Shown: positions 44,162 through 53,958, counted from the stretch's first letter. The stretch: 64,000 nucleotides of DNA from Dyella japonica A8 (GCF_000725385.1 NZ_CP008884.1:558001-622000); one strand, 5' to 3'. The notes: generated from the letters alone by a model not told the origin. Numbers and translations: made by a program.

Positions 44162-45049
44162 TCAATGCAAAGCGTCAATAGCAGGAGGGGAGGCCGTTGC
44201 CCTGCCGACACAGTACGACGCCGTCAGTTGGTTCTGCCCAAAGGCCACAGGTTTGCTCATCGACTTTGTGCCCTCACTGCATTCCTTTGCTACGTCATGG
44301 GGACGGCAATCGCCCCGACGGCAATTCCATGCTGCCCCGCCCGTGTATTGCAGTGAAATGCTCAGGACGGTGCGGTCGTTCTGGATCAAGTGGTTCGACA
44401 AGCTATTGTCGCCTGCATTGAAGTCGGAATGACCTAAACCCGTCAGAAGAAAGAGCGTCGCTTCTCTATCAAGATGATTACGCGTCAGGTAGTCACGGAT
44501 CCAAGCAGCCGATTCTGGCCCAAACGCTTCTTTCCCTGTTACTCGGATGTCGAATCCAAAAATTCGGTATTCAGGAACTCCTGAACGAAGAAGCGATGAA
44601 ATAAGTCTTAGGTTCGCCAGACTTGCACGCCCATCTTTGGCATGAAGCCAAAACGCCGATCGCTCCAGCGCCCCCCTGTCACCTGTCTTGGCATAGACAA
44701 TCGCCTGTCGCACTGCTTCATCAGGCAGTTCTAGGCCGATGACAACGTCCCTTCGCTCACCAGCGCCTTTGCAGACCAATGAAAACAACACCGAGCTCGC
44801 TTCATTGGTTCCGTGCAACTCACCAAGCACGAACACCTTCCGGTTCCCGCCGACGCGATCCAAATATGACCCGACATTAGGGGAAGATGAGCATCGATAC
44901 GGATCCGGAACAAATGCAGAGCCGGGTTGGAAGTTAGTCCCAGCATTGAGTGACATTGCCAGCGACGATGAAAAAATCAATGCAGATAGTGCGATACGCT
45001 TCGCGTCCAGCACTTCCTGTCTGAACAATCGCCTCTCTACCACCGTCAT
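44162..45049 (-). CDS. ChaN/Tiki-like putative exported protein, low GC
   Basis: The ~295-residue product has a hydrophobic N-terminal stretch (IALSALIFSSSLAMSLNAGT) compatible with a signal peptide. The mature part begins with KVFVLGELHGTNEASS and ends the domain with LLTGLGHSDFNAG, the Glu-His...Gly-His layout of the ChaN / TraB-Tiki / erythromycin-esterase-like superfamily. Function is unknown; ChaN binds haem and Tiki proteins are proteases. Codon use and GC content are visibly lower than in all neighbours, suggesting recent acquisition. The start is uncertain (TTG 45076, ATG 45067 or 45049). It splits the sugar-transport genes. Confidence 0.6.
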   Translation of the reverse strand: MTVVERRLFRQEVLDAKRIALSALIFSSSLAMSLNAGTNFQPGSAFVPDPYRCSSSPNVGSYLDRVGGNRKVFVLGELHGTNEASSVLFSLVCKGAGERRDVVIGLELPDEAVRQAIVYAKTGDRGALERSAFWLHAKDGRASLANLRLISSLLRSGVPEYRIFGFDIRVTGKEAFGPESAAWIRDYLTRNHLDREATLFLLTGLGHSDFNAGDNSLSNHLIQNDRTVLSISLQYTGGAAWNCRRGDCRPHDVAKECSEGTKSMSKPVAFGQNQLTASYCVGRATASPPAIDALH

Positions 45050-45193
45050 ATCCCTGACAGCCTCCATGGCAGGCAATTAATCACATCGCAAGCTATTGCG
45101 TCAATCGAAAGAAATGATTCAAAAAGCGTCGGATGCTGCCTGCGCGTAGTGGATATTCGCCTACACGTGCGTCGAGCGCGCTCAAGTATCGAG

Positions 45194-46015
45194 CTAACCC
45201 TTCACGCTGCCCAGCAACAACCCCTCGATGTAATAGCGCTGCATGGCGAGGAACAGTGCCAGTACGGGGATCACCGTGACCACCGAGCCCGCCATCATCA
45301 GCTCGCTGTCGGTGGCGTGTTCGCGTGCCAGCGATGCTAGGCCTAGCGGCAGGGTGTAGTGCTCCTGCCCGGTCAGTGCGATCAATGGCCACATAAAGTC
45401 GTTCCACGCGGTGAGGAAGGTGAAGATGGCCAGCGTCACCATGACGGGCTTGAGCAGCGGCAGCACGATCTGGCCGAAGATGCGCCACTCGCTTGCGCCA
45501 TCGATGCGTGCGGCTTCCAGCAATTCGTCCGGGATGCCGCGTGCGTACTGGCGCACCAGAAAGATGCCGAAGGCGGTGGCCGCCGCCGGCAACACCACGG
45601 CGGCATAGCTGTTCACCAGCCCCGCATATTTCAGCATCAGGAACAGCGGCAGCATGGCGACCTGTGCCGGTATCACCAGCATGCCGAGCAGCAGGCGGAA
45701 CAGGCGCTCTCGCCCGGCGAAGCGCAGCTTGGCGAACGCGTAGCCCGCCATCAGGTTGAAGGCCAGCGAGAGCACGGTGATAGCGGTGGAAATGGCAAAG
45801 CTGTTGAACAGGTAACGGCCGACGCCCGCGCGCAGGAACAGCACGTCGTAGTTGTGCCAGCTGGCATGCGCGGGCCACAGCGGTGGCGGCAGGCTGCTCG
45901 CCTCGCCCGGACGCATGAAGGAGACGGCGACCATCCATAGCAACGGAAACACGGCCACCAGCGTGCCGCCGATCAACAAGCCATGGATCACCGCCCTGGC
46001 AACGCGCGGACTCAT
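45194..46015 (-). CDS. Carbohydrate ABC transporter permease, MalG type
   Basis: The 273-residue protein has six membrane helices and the EAA motif (ELLEAARIDGASEWRIFGQIVLPLLKP region, residues ~160-185) that contacts the ATPase. It is the last gene of the solute-binding protein-permease-permease unit, overlapping the upstream permease by 4 bases. With MalF-type and UgpC-type partners it would import an oligosaccharide, probably a beta-glucan fragment. Confidence 0.92.
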   Translation of the reverse strand: MSPRVARAVIHGLLIGGTLVAVFPLLWMVAVSFMRPGEASSLPPPLWPAHASWHNYDVLFLRAGVGRYLFNSFAISTAITVLSLAFNLMAGYAFAKLRFAGRERLFRLLLGMLVIPAQVAMLPLFLMLKYAGLVNSYAAVVLPAAATAFGIFLVRQYARGIPDELLEAARIDGASEWRIFGQIVLPLLKPVMVTLAIFTFLTAWNDFMWPLIALTGQEHYTLPLGLASLAREHATDSELMMAGSVVTVIPVLALFLAMQRYYIEGLLLGSVKG

Positions 46016-46890
46016 GCGGCCTCCCCGCGACGCCCCACGCGCAGCATGAGCCCGGTGACGGCGAACATGATCACGAACAGCAGGAACGCCACTGCCGAGG
46101 CGGTGCCGAAGTTCCACCATTTGAAGCCTTCGTTGTACATCAGGTAGAGCACGCTGGTGGTGCTCTGCAGCGGGCCGCCTTCGGTCATCACGTAGGGTTC
46201 GGCGAACAGCTGGAAATAGCCCGACACGGTGAGGATGGCCACCATCAGCAGCGTGGGACGGAGCATGGGCAGGGTGATGTGCCGGAACTGCTGCACCACC
46301 GACGCGCCATCGATGCGCGCGGCCTCGTACAAATCACCCGGAATGGCCTGCAACCCGGCCAGCAGGATGATCATGTTGTAGCCGAAGTTTTTCCACACCG
46401 CGAACAGGATGATCGCCGGCATGGCCCAGTGGGGATCACCCAGCCAGTCCACTGGATGGATCCCCACCAGGCCGAGCACGTAGTTCAACAGCCCGTACTT
46501 GGTGTTGAAGATGTAACGCCACACCACCGCCACGGCGACCACCGTGGTGACCACGGGCGCGAACAGCGCGGTGCGGAAAAAGGTTTTGCCTCGCACCCAT
46601 GGCGAGTTGAGCAGCAGCGCGGCGCCCAGCGACACCAGGATGGACAGCGGCACGCCCACCACCACGAAGTAGAACGTGTGTCCTAATGCAGACCAGAATT
46701 TCGGCTGATGCAGCAGATCCCAGTAATTGTGGAGCGCGACAAAACGCAGGTGACGAATATCCGCCAGCGCATAGAGGTCGTAGTCGGTCAGGCTGAGGCC
46801 GAACGCCGCGATCACCGGCAGCAGGAAGAAGATGCCCAGCACCAGCAGCGCAGGCGCGAGGAACCCCCAGGCGGCGTGTTGGCGGTTCAT
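46012..46890 (-). CDS. Carbohydrate ABC transporter permease, MalF type
   Basis: The 292-residue protein has six membrane helices, LAPALLVLGIFFLLPVIAAF in the first, and the EAA loop DLYEAARIDGASVVQQFRHI near residue 190. Its start overlaps the binding-protein stop and its stop overlaps the MalG-type gene, so the three are translationally coupled. Confidence 0.93.
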   Translation of the reverse strand: MNRQHAAWGFLAPALLVLGIFFLLPVIAAFGLSLTDYDLYALADIRHLRFVALHNYWDLLHQPKFWSALGHTFYFVVVGVPLSILVSLGAALLLNSPWVRGKTFFRTALFAPVVTTVVAVAVVWRYIFNTKYGLLNYVLGLVGIHPVDWLGDPHWAMPAIILFAVWKNFGYNMIILLAGLQAIPGDLYEAARIDGASVVQQFRHITLPMLRPTLLMVAILTVSGYFQLFAEPYVMTEGGPLQSTTSVLYLMYNEGFKWWNFGTASAVAFLLFVIMFAVTGLMLRVGRRGEAA

Positions 46891-48197
46891 GGCGATGCCT
46901 GCGCAATATGGGAATGATCGAGTATCCAGCGCCGCTTCTCCAGGATGCGGTCGGCGCGGCGATCCATTTCTGCGGCCGCTTCATCCACGGTCAGCTCGCC
47001 GGCCACCGCCTGCGCGGCGACCAGCTGCATCTCATTGGCGATGCGCTCCCACTCCGGCACGGCCGGCGAGGGCTTCAGGTGTTCCAGCTGCTCGCGGAAG
47101 GCCTGCACTTTGGGATCATCGCGCAGGCTTCCGCCATCCCAAGCGCTACGGCGCGCAGGCATGTTGCCGAGCAGGTCGTAGAAGCGCTGCTGCACGTCGG
47201 GCCGCGAGAGGTACTCGATCAAGGCCCATGCTTCGTCCTTGTGCACGGAACGCCGGAACACCACGAGGCTGGAGCCACCCGCCGCGCCCACGCCGGGGCC
47301 GTCGGGCCCGGGAAGCGGCGCGGTCGCCCATAGGCCCTCTCGATCGGCAGGCAGGCGCTGGCGGAATTCGCCGATGTTCCACGGGCCGGAGAAATAGAAC
47401 GCATAAACGCCGCGACCGAATTCCTCCCACGGATTACCCGCCTCCACATTGGTGATGGCCGGCGCCTGCCGCAGGCGGAAGGTATCCACGTAGAAGGTCA
47501 GTGCGCGCTTGAATCCCGCGCTGCGAAAATTGCCGTAGCGTCCACCGTCGCGCAGCATGGTCTCGGGTTGCTGCAGCGCCAGCGACATCAGCTGTTCGTA
47601 CTCGTTGGTGGGCAACAGGATGCCGTAGGTACCCTGCCCAGGATGGCTGAGCGCCGCCAGCATGCTCCGCCATTGCGCCCAGGTCCGCGGTGGCTGGTCG
47701 AAGCCAGCGGCCTTGAGCAGGTCGCGGCGATAAAACAGCAAGCGCGTGTCGACGTACCACGGCACGCCGTAGAACACGCCGTCGATCCGGTTGATCGACC
47801 AAATGGACGCGAAATAGTCGTCGGGCTTGATCACCGCCGACCGGTCCACGCGTGACTGCAAGGGTTCCAGCGCATTCAGCGCCGCGAACTCCGGCAGCCA
47901 GGTGTTGCCGAGCTGGGTAAGGTCCGGCGTGGAGTCACCGGCGAAGGCGGTGAGCAGCTTCTGGTGCGCCGCGGAGAGCGGCATCTGCTGCACTTTCACC
48001 TTAATGTCCGGGTGCTCGCGCTCGAACTCTGGCAGGAGCTTTACCACCGCCTCGCCTTCGCGGCCGATGGTCCAGAAGGTCAAGGTGTGCGCATCACGCG
48101 ACGACGAGCACCCCGCCAGCAACAGTGCCGCCACGGCCAGCAGGCGAAGCGCCCACGGGCCCATGGCGACACGGATGCGGGGTGAAGGCTCAGGCAT
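46887..48197 (-). CDS. ABC transporter sugar-binding lipoprotein
   Basis: The 436-residue extracellular solute-binding protein (family 1) has lipobox LLAGC near residue 30. Mature motifs include LTFWTIGREGEAVVKLLPEF, VPWYVDTRLLFYRRDLLKAA and YAFYFSGPWNIGEF. It captures an oligosaccharide in the periplasm and hands it to the two permeases. It starts 3 bases beyond the stop of the GH144-type gene, so glucanase and transporter are one operon. Confidence 0.92.
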   Translation of the reverse strand: MPEPSPRIRVAMGPWALRLLAVAALLLAGCSSSRDAHTLTFWTIGREGEAVVKLLPEFEREHPDIKVKVQQMPLSAAHQKLLTAFAGDSTPDLTQLGNTWLPEFAALNALEPLQSRVDRSAVIKPDDYFASIWSINRIDGVFYGVPWYVDTRLLFYRRDLLKAAGFDQPPRTWAQWRSMLAALSHPGQGTYGILLPTNEYEQLMSLALQQPETMLRDGGRYGNFRSAGFKRALTFYVDTFRLRQAPAITNVEAGNPWEEFGRGVYAFYFSGPWNIGEFRQRLPADREGLWATAPLPGPDGPGVGAAGGSSLVVFRRSVHKDEAWALIEYLSRPDVQQRFYDLLGNMPARRSAWDGGSLRDDPKVQAFREQLEHLKPSPAVPEWERIANEMQLVAAQAVAGELTVDEAAAEMDRRADRILEKRRWILDHSHIAQASP

Positions 48198-48200
48198 CGC

Positions 48201-49658
48201 TCACTGCTTCTTGTCGTCCAGCCAGCCACCGGTGAAACCGGCGCGCTGAAGGCCTTTGACGATGTACGGGTTCGAGCGCATCACCTTCCACACGAAGCCG
48301 CTGCGCCAGTTTTCGATCATCAGCACGATGGGGCCCTGGTCGATGCCGATCTGCTTGTCGTCGGCCCAGCCCATGCCCTTCACCACGCGCCCCTCCTTCG
48401 GTACGGTGCCCGTGCCGTAGCTGGGGTTGAAGGCATCGACGAAACCGTATTTGCCATAGATGGCGCTACCGTAGCGCTTCTTCATCTCCAGCAGCGCGGG
48501 CACCACGATTTCCGGCGCGAACGCGATGGAGCCGCCGGCGGCGGTCGGGGCGATGGTACCGTCATCGGAGATGTAGTCGAGGCCCGCGCCGCGTGCGGTG
48601 TAGCCGTAGAAGGCACGCGTGCTGCCGTCGTCGCGCTTCACCACGGCATCGCCGGGGCCGTTGCAGGCAGTAAGGCCCCAGACGTTTTCGCCATAGCCTT
48701 CCCAATGGTTGGGGTTGGCGATGGCATAGGAACGCTGGGCGTAGGTGGCCTCGCGGCTGTTCTGGAAGTAATCGGTGTGGTGGTCGCGGCTCCAGGCATC
48801 CTGGATGCCGCGGAAGTCGATCCAGGTCTGGCTGTACTGGTGTCCGAACAGCGGCGCGAAGTTGAGGAAGGTGCGGCCTTGGAACTCGCCCCACTGCTTC
48901 GGATAGGTGCTGGCCCACGCCTGCCACGCATCATCGCTCACCGGATGCGTGGGCGAGCCCATGGCCAGTACATACACCAGCATGCCTTCGTCGTAACCGG
49001 CCCAGTTGGCGGGAATGAACTGACCACCCGGCGTCCAGCCCATGCTGATCAACGGCGCCTTCGGCTGCATCCAGGTCCAGTCGACGCGGCGATAGATGGC
49101 GTCAGCCAGGGTGCGAATCTGCTTTTCCTTCGCGTTGTGGCGATCGAAATAGCTCTGCGAGAACAGCACGCCGCCGAGCAGCAGCGTGGTGTCCACGCTG
49201 GATAGCTCGATGGAACGCTGGTAGCGCTTGCCGGTCTTCATGTCGAGGAAGTGATAGAAGAAACCGTGGTAACCGGTGGCGCCGTCTTCGCTGTCATCCT
49301 GCGCGGCATCGTTGAAAAAACGCAGCGTGGCCAGGGTGCGGTCCACCGCCTGCTCGCGCGTCACGTAGCCACGCTCCACGCCCACGCCGTAGGCGGTGAG
49401 CGCGAAACCCACTGAGGCGATGCTGGAGAACGACTCGCCGGGCCAGTGATCCGGCACCAGGCCGGTGGCCGGGTCCGCGCTGTCCCAGAACCACTGGAAG
49501 GTGCGCTGCTCCAGTTCGTCGATGGCGGCGCGCTGGTCCTTGGGCAGGGCCGCGTACTTCAGCGACGGCGCTGCATCGGTGGCCGGTGCCGCGATCGCGA
49601 TGCCGGTCGCCAGCGTCATGGCACCCGCAAGCAAGGCACGAAGGATTTGTTTGCGCAT
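48201..49658 (-). CDS. Exported glucoamylase-like protein, GH144 endo-beta-1,2-glucanase candidate
   Basis: The 485-residue product has a signal peptide and one (alpha/alpha)6-type domain of the Glycoamylase family. Signatures are FQWFWDSADPATGLVPDHWP, SIASVGFALTAYGVGVERGY, YHGFFYHFLDMKTG, SSVDTTLLLGGVLFSQSYF and VYVLAMGSPTHP. Characterised members form GH144, endo-beta-1,2-glucanases; others may act on different glucans. AAGGAGA sits ideally before ATG 49658. The adjacent importer, TonB receptor and GH1 enzyme fit glucan breakdown and uptake. Confidence 0.85.
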   Translation of the reverse strand: MRKQILRALLAGAMTLATGIAIAAPATDAAPSLKYAALPKDQRAAIDELEQRTFQWFWDSADPATGLVPDHWPGESFSSIASVGFALTAYGVGVERGYVTREQAVDRTLATLRFFNDAAQDDSEDGATGYHGFFYHFLDMKTGKRYQRSIELSSVDTTLLLGGVLFSQSYFDRHNAKEKQIRTLADAIYRRVDWTWMQPKAPLISMGWTPGGQFIPANWAGYDEGMLVYVLAMGSPTHPVSDDAWQAWASTYPKQWGEFQGRTFLNFAPLFGHQYSQTWIDFRGIQDAWSRDHHTDYFQNSREATYAQRSYAIANPNHWEGYGENVWGLTACNGPGDAVVKRDDGSTRAFYGYTARGAGLDYISDDGTIAPTAAGGSIAFAPEIVVPALLEMKKRYGSAIYGKYGFVDAFNPSYGTGTVPKEGRVVKGMGWADDKQIGIDQGPIVLMIENWRSGFVWKVMRSNPYIVKGLQRAGFTGGWLDDKKQ

Positions 49659-49724
49659 GATCAAGTCTCCTTTGAACCCGCCCAATATCTCAACGTGGAT
49701 AGCGTGGAGGCGTTGGGCAAGCTC

Positions 49725-49754
49725 TCAAAGAGAGGCCCGCAACACGCGGGCCTC
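49725..49754 (-). terminator. Intrinsic terminator after the third TonB-receptor gene
   Basis: GAGGCCCGC (49732-49740) pairs with GCGGGCCTC (49746-49754). On the minus strand the stem is followed by the U-rich TCTCTTT. It separates the receptor transcript from the glucanase-transporter operon, though read-through is possible. Confidence 0.78.
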
Positions 49755-49795
49755 GTGAAATGCCATCGTCCTGACGGCTTGGGGGGGGGTGCCAC

Positions 49796-52700
49796 TTAGA
49801 AATTGATGCCCGCGGTGACCTTGAGGGTACGCGGGTAACCCGTGATGTCGCCCACCGGGTTGTAGATGACGGCGCGACTGTTCAGCACGCCGTTGCTACC
49901 CCAGTTCTCGACATATTCCTTGTAGTTGTTCCAATTGAACGCATTGAGCAGGTCGATGCGCACGTAACCGTTGAAATTGCCCCAGATCTTGAAGTTCTTG
50001 GTGGCCTGCAGGTCCAGGTCGCGGTAACCGAACACCTTGCCACCCACCAGGAAACGGCCCTCGCCCGGCGGGCGGATCGACACGGACTGACAGCCCGCGC
50101 CGTTGACGCTGCCGTTTTCCACACCCGTGGCAGGCAGACCGTAGCAGGCCAGGTTGAGGTCGGGGATCGGCGTGGCGAGCGTCAGCTTGGCGCCGAAGAC
50201 GAAGCCCCACGGACCATCCAGCGAACCGGTCGCGACCAGTCGATGCTTGGCCACGCCCGCATTGGTGAATGGGTAGCTGCCGATCTTCGAGAAGTCGAAC
50301 GCGTACTGGTCGGTGGGATCGTTGTTGTCGTTGTTCTGCACGGCGTTCGTGTAGGTATACGCGAACGATGCGCTCCAGTGCGAATCCACCGTGTACGGCT
50401 TCTCGGCCGAGATCAGGAACTGGTTGGTCTTGGTCTTCAGGCCGCTGTTGCCGATGATCAGGCTGCCGTAGCCAGGGATGCCATAGCTCCACGGCTGGCT
50501 GCCGTTCTTCCAGAAGCTGCCGTCCGGATAGCGGTTGCCGAGCGTATACACGATGCCGTCGTGGCTCTTGATGTTCACAAAGGCCACGCTGGTGTTCCAC
50601 TCGCCGATCTTGTTGCGCATGCCGATGCTCAGCTGATCGGAGTACGGCGCCTTCAGGTTGTTGTTGACCATGTCCACTTCCTTGCCCGCGTTGCTGTTGG
50701 CAACCAGCGCCTGCAGGGCAGGAATACTCAGATAGGCCGGATTCCAGGCCAGGCAGGTGGGACCCGCCGCGCACGGCACCAGCGGCGTGTTGAAGAACAG
50801 CGTGGGCTGCGACAACACCGACTTGGTCTGCTCCACCTGCAGCGATTCGTACAGGTTGCGGTCGTAGGACCGGCCCCAGCCGCCGAAGATCACGTGTTCT
50901 TCGTCACCGAACAGGTCGTTGGAGAAACCGATGCGTGGCTGGATCTCGTTCTTCTTTGCCTTGCGATTGTTGCCGGTGCTGATGTAGTCGTTGATGTTCA
51001 CGCCGCCCTTGGCGAGCGTCTGCGCATAGGTCTGGCCGGCGGGCGCGTTCGGATCCTGCGAGTTGAACGCGGCGACGACACCGGCCGGCGTTACATAGTT
51101 GAGGTACGAAGGCGTTTCCTCGTAATCCCAGCGCACGCCCAGGTTGAACGTCCAGTGGTCGTCCACCTGCCAGTCGTCCTGGATGTAGGTGCCGAACTGT
51201 TTGTCGCGGCTGGTCGCCACCGGGCTCTGGCCCGGCGTCGGGTTGCCGAATTGCACCTTGTACGGCATGGACTCGGTGCCATTCGGACCTACCGCGTAGG
51301 TATACAGCGCGTTGGTGTCGCCCGCGTCCTGCGCGGTGAGCTTCACCGACTTGAACTTCACGCCCATCTTGATGACGTGGTCGCCGTGCCACTGCACGTC
51401 GTTGAGGGTGAAGTCGTCGGAGATCGCCGGACCCTTCTGGCCCTTGTTCTGGAACGACAGCGGCGAGGAGCCATCGTTGATGATCAACTGATTCTGGTTG
51501 TTGTACTGCGCGTAGGCCGCGCCATAACCGGTTTCGATGGGCGAGGGGTTGTAGACCGCATCCTCGTAGGTGGCCTGCAGGCGGTTGAACCAGCTATCGG
51601 TGCTGTGATCCCAGCGGATGTCGAAGCGCTTGTCGGTATTGTGCGTATTGAGCGCCGAGTTGGCCGTGCTGTTGCTGCCGATGCCGCTGATTGCGTTTTC
51701 GTTGCGGTACTTGCCGCTCACTTCGATGCGATCGCGATCAGTCGGCTCCCAGTCCACCTTGCCGAACCAGTTGTTTTCCTTGAACGGCAGGTTGGCCGGG
51801 CCAAACTCGTTCTGCACGCTCTGCGGCAGCTTGGGCCACAAGGTGGAATCGCCCTGCGGCGACACAGCGATGGGGCTGTTGAATTCCTTGCCTTCATAGG
51901 CGATGTAGAAGTGCGCCTGATCCTTGAGGATGGGGCCGCCGAAATCGAAGCCGTAATCCTTCTCGTGCGAGGCGGCCTTCTTGGCGTCGGCGACTTCCGA
52001 TGGCGTCTTCGCGCGCATCGCGGTGTTGGTGAAGCTGCCGAACACATCGCCGTGGAACTCGTTGGTGCCCGACTTGGTTTCGGCCGTCACCGCCGCGCTG
52101 GAAAGCTGGTCGTACTCCGCCTTGTAGTTGGAGGTGATGACCTTGTACTCGGCGATGGCCAGCTGCGGGAACGGGTTGCCCTGGCTGTTGTTCTGGCCGG
52201 TGACGCCGCCGGGCAGCACGTAGTTCTTCTGGCCCACGCCGTCGATGTAGACGTTGATGTTGGAACTGGCCTGCGCACCCGAGCGCAGGCTGGTGTTGCC
52301 GTTGGAGTCACGCGTGAACACCATGCCGGGCACGGTGTCGGCGAACTCCAGGAAGTTGCGCGACGCGGCCGGCGTGGTTTCGATCTGGCGCAGGGACACC
52401 AGCGAGCCCACTTCGGAGGTCTTCACCTCCTGCAGCGTGGTGGCCGATACGGAAATGGTGCCCAGCTCCTTCGCGTTGGCTTCGGCCGGCGTGGCGGCGG
52501 CGGCCTGCTGCGGCGTCAGGTTCAGCGTGAACACCGAGGCCACCGTCACGGTGACCGTGCGCTCCGTGCCCGGACCAGCATTCACTTGATAGGTGCCCGG
52601 CGGCAGCCCCACCAGCGCGTAGCTGCCGCCCTTGTCGGTATGGGTGCGACGGGTGGCACCGGTGGCCGTGTTCTTGGCGACCACATCCACATCCGCAGGG

Positions 52701-52822
52701 CCCTGGCCGCGAATGGTCGCGTCTGAGGATTGCGCCCACGTGATCGCCGGTACCGAAGAAGCCATGGCGAGGCCGATGGCGACAGCTAGTAAACGTTTAC
52801 TTTTCTGGCGTTGAATAGTCAT
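49796..52822 (-). CDS. TonB-dependent receptor with N-terminal carboxypeptidase-regulatory-like domain (Oar type)
   Basis: The 1008-residue protein has a signal peptide (residues 1-30, ending ITWAQ), a CarboxypepD_reg-like beta domain (~35-105, with GSYALVGLPPGTYQVNAG), then the plug and a long barrel ending TAGINF. It likely imports the glucan fragment released by the GH144-type enzyme. ATG 52822 has GGGAGGGGAGA upstream; the longer open frame to 53026 is not coding. A LacI operator lies within codons 8-12. Confidence 0.9.
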   Translation of the reverse strand: MTIQRQKSKRLLAVAIGLAMASSVPAITWAQSSDATIRGQGPADVDVVAKNTATGATRRTHTDKGGSYALVGLPPGTYQVNAGPGTERTVTVTVASVFTLNLTPQQAAAATPAEANAKELGTISVSATTLQEVKTSEVGSLVSLRQIETTPAASRNFLEFADTVPGMVFTRDSNGNTSLRSGAQASSNINVYIDGVGQKNYVLPGGVTGQNNSQGNPFPQLAIAEYKVITSNYKAEYDQLSSAAVTAETKSGTNEFHGDVFGSFTNTAMRAKTPSEVADAKKAASHEKDYGFDFGGPILKDQAHFYIAYEGKEFNSPIAVSPQGDSTLWPKLPQSVQNEFGPANLPFKENNWFGKVDWEPTDRDRIEVSGKYRNENAISGIGSNSTANSALNTHNTDKRFDIRWDHSTDSWFNRLQATYEDAVYNPSPIETGYGAAYAQYNNQNQLIINDGSSPLSFQNKGQKGPAISDDFTLNDVQWHGDHVIKMGVKFKSVKLTAQDAGDTNALYTYAVGPNGTESMPYKVQFGNPTPGQSPVATSRDKQFGTYIQDDWQVDDHWTFNLGVRWDYEETPSYLNYVTPAGVVAAFNSQDPNAPAGQTYAQTLAKGGVNINDYISTGNNRKAKKNEIQPRIGFSNDLFGDEEHVIFGGWGRSYDRNLYESLQVEQTKSVLSQPTLFFNTPLVPCAAGPTCLAWNPAYLSIPALQALVANSNAGKEVDMVNNNLKAPYSDQLSIGMRNKIGEWNTSVAFVNIKSHDGIVYTLGNRYPDGSFWKNGSQPWSYGIPGYGSLIIGNSGLKTKTNQFLISAEKPYTVDSHWSASFAYTYTNAVQNNDNNDPTDQYAFDFSKIGSYPFTNAGVAKHRLVATGSLDGPWGFVFGAKLTLATPIPDLNLACYGLPATGVENGSVNGAGCQSVSIRPPGEGRFLVGGKVFGYRDLDLQATKNFKIWGNFNGYVRIDLLNAFNWNNYKEYVENWGSNGVLNSRAVIYNPVGDITGYPRTLKVTAGINF
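52788..52801. promoter_or_regulatory. LacI-family operator inside the start of the TonB-receptor gene
   Basis: AGTAAACGTTTACT is a perfect 14-bp palindrome overlapping codons 8-12 of the receptor gene. It shares its core with sites at 42641 and 53959. A repressor here would act as a roadblock or loop partner rather than occlude the promoter. Confidence 0.78.
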
Positions 52823-52856
52823 ATGGATCTCCCCTCCCTCCCACAAAGGCCGCCGC

Positions 52857-53906
52857 TCAGACGAGCGCCGGAGGATGTTTCGTTGCAACGTTGGTGTGCT
52901 GGGCGCCACACGACTCGCGTGCGACCACGTCGCAACGGAGGGTGCGGGTATGCGGGCCGTCGATGTGGCCCTTGCCTTCCATGAGCTCGGTGAGCAGGAG
53001 CAAGGCGCTCCTGCCCAGGTCCGCAATGCTGACGCTCACGGTACTGAGCGAAGGCGTGACGTACCGTGCGATGAGAATGTCGTCGAAGCCCGCCAGGGCG
53101 ATGTCTTCCGGCACGCGGATGCCGGCTTCCTTGAAGGCGTAGAGGCAGCCCACCGCCATCATGTCGTTGGCGGCGAACACGGCGCGCGGCCGGTGCGCCT
53201 GCGCGAGCAGTTCGCGGCCGGCGCGGTAACCCGATTCCTCGGTGAATTCGCCGGCCACGATGTTGAGCGGCACCGTCGGCGCGTGCTCACCCATGGCCGC
53301 GCGGTAACCCTTTTCGCGCTCCTGCGCGTCGTAGTTGCCGGCCGGGCCGTTGATGAAGGCCACCGACGCATGGCCGGCATCCAGCAGGTGCTTCACCATC
53401 GCCTGGGCGCCAGCGACGTTGTCGATGTTGATCGACGGGTAGCGCGGGTTGTCGACCGGGCTGTCCAGCAGCACCGCCGGCAGATCCGTCGGCATGTTGT
53501 GCTCGAGAAACGCGCCGTCGACGAACTGGGAAAGAATGATCATGCCGTCCACGCGGCCGCGCATGGTGCGCACGGCCGCGGCGGCGTCTTCCACGCCGTC
53601 GTGCGAGCTGGACACCAGCAGGTGCAGGCCACGGGCACGCGCGGCCAGGTCGATGCCGCGGATCAGCTCCGAGAAGAACTCGCCGTAAAGATCGGGCAGC
53701 ACCGCGCCGATGGTGTGGGTGCGGCCAGTGATGAGGCTGCGCGCCGCGCTGTCGGGTACGTAGTGCAGGCGGGCCGCCGCCTTGCGCACGGCGGCCTGGG
53801 TTTCAGCCGTGACACCGCCCAGTCCGTTGAGCACACGCGACACCGAGGCGATCGAGACCTTCGCCTCGCGCGCCACATCCTTGATGGTGGCCTTCTTGGT
53901 GGTCAC
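52857..53906 (-). CDS. LacI-family transcriptional regulator of the glucan locus
   Basis: The 349-residue regulator has an HTH at residues 6-30 (ATIKDVAREAKVSIASVSRV), hinge YVPDSAARSLITGRTHTIG, and a sugar-binding domain. It lies directly upstream of the TonB-receptor gene. The operators GTAAACG(T/C)TTAC before its own gene, in the receptor gene and before GH1 define a likely regulon with autoregulation. The effector is probably a gluco-oligosaccharide; this is inference. Confidence 0.9.
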   Translation of the reverse strand: MTTKKATIKDVAREAKVSIASVSRVLNGLGGVTAETQAAVRKAAARLHYVPDSAARSLITGRTHTIGAVLPDLYGEFFSELIRGIDLAARARGLHLLVSSSHDGVEDAAAAVRTMRGRVDGMIILSQFVDGAFLEHNMPTDLPAVLLDSPVDNPRYPSINIDNVAGAQAMVKHLLDAGHASVAFINGPAGNYDAQEREKGYRAAMGEHAPTVPLNIVAGEFTEESGYRAGRELLAQAHRPRAVFAANDMMAVGCLYAFKEAGIRVPEDIALAGFDDILIARYVTPSLSTVSVSIADLGRSALLLLTELMEGKGHIDGPHTRTLRCDVVARESCGAQHTNVATKHPPALV

Positions 53907-53958
53907 ATCGTCTCCCCGGACACGGCAGTAGAGGGTTCCCTCCGCGCGTTGCGGCGGA

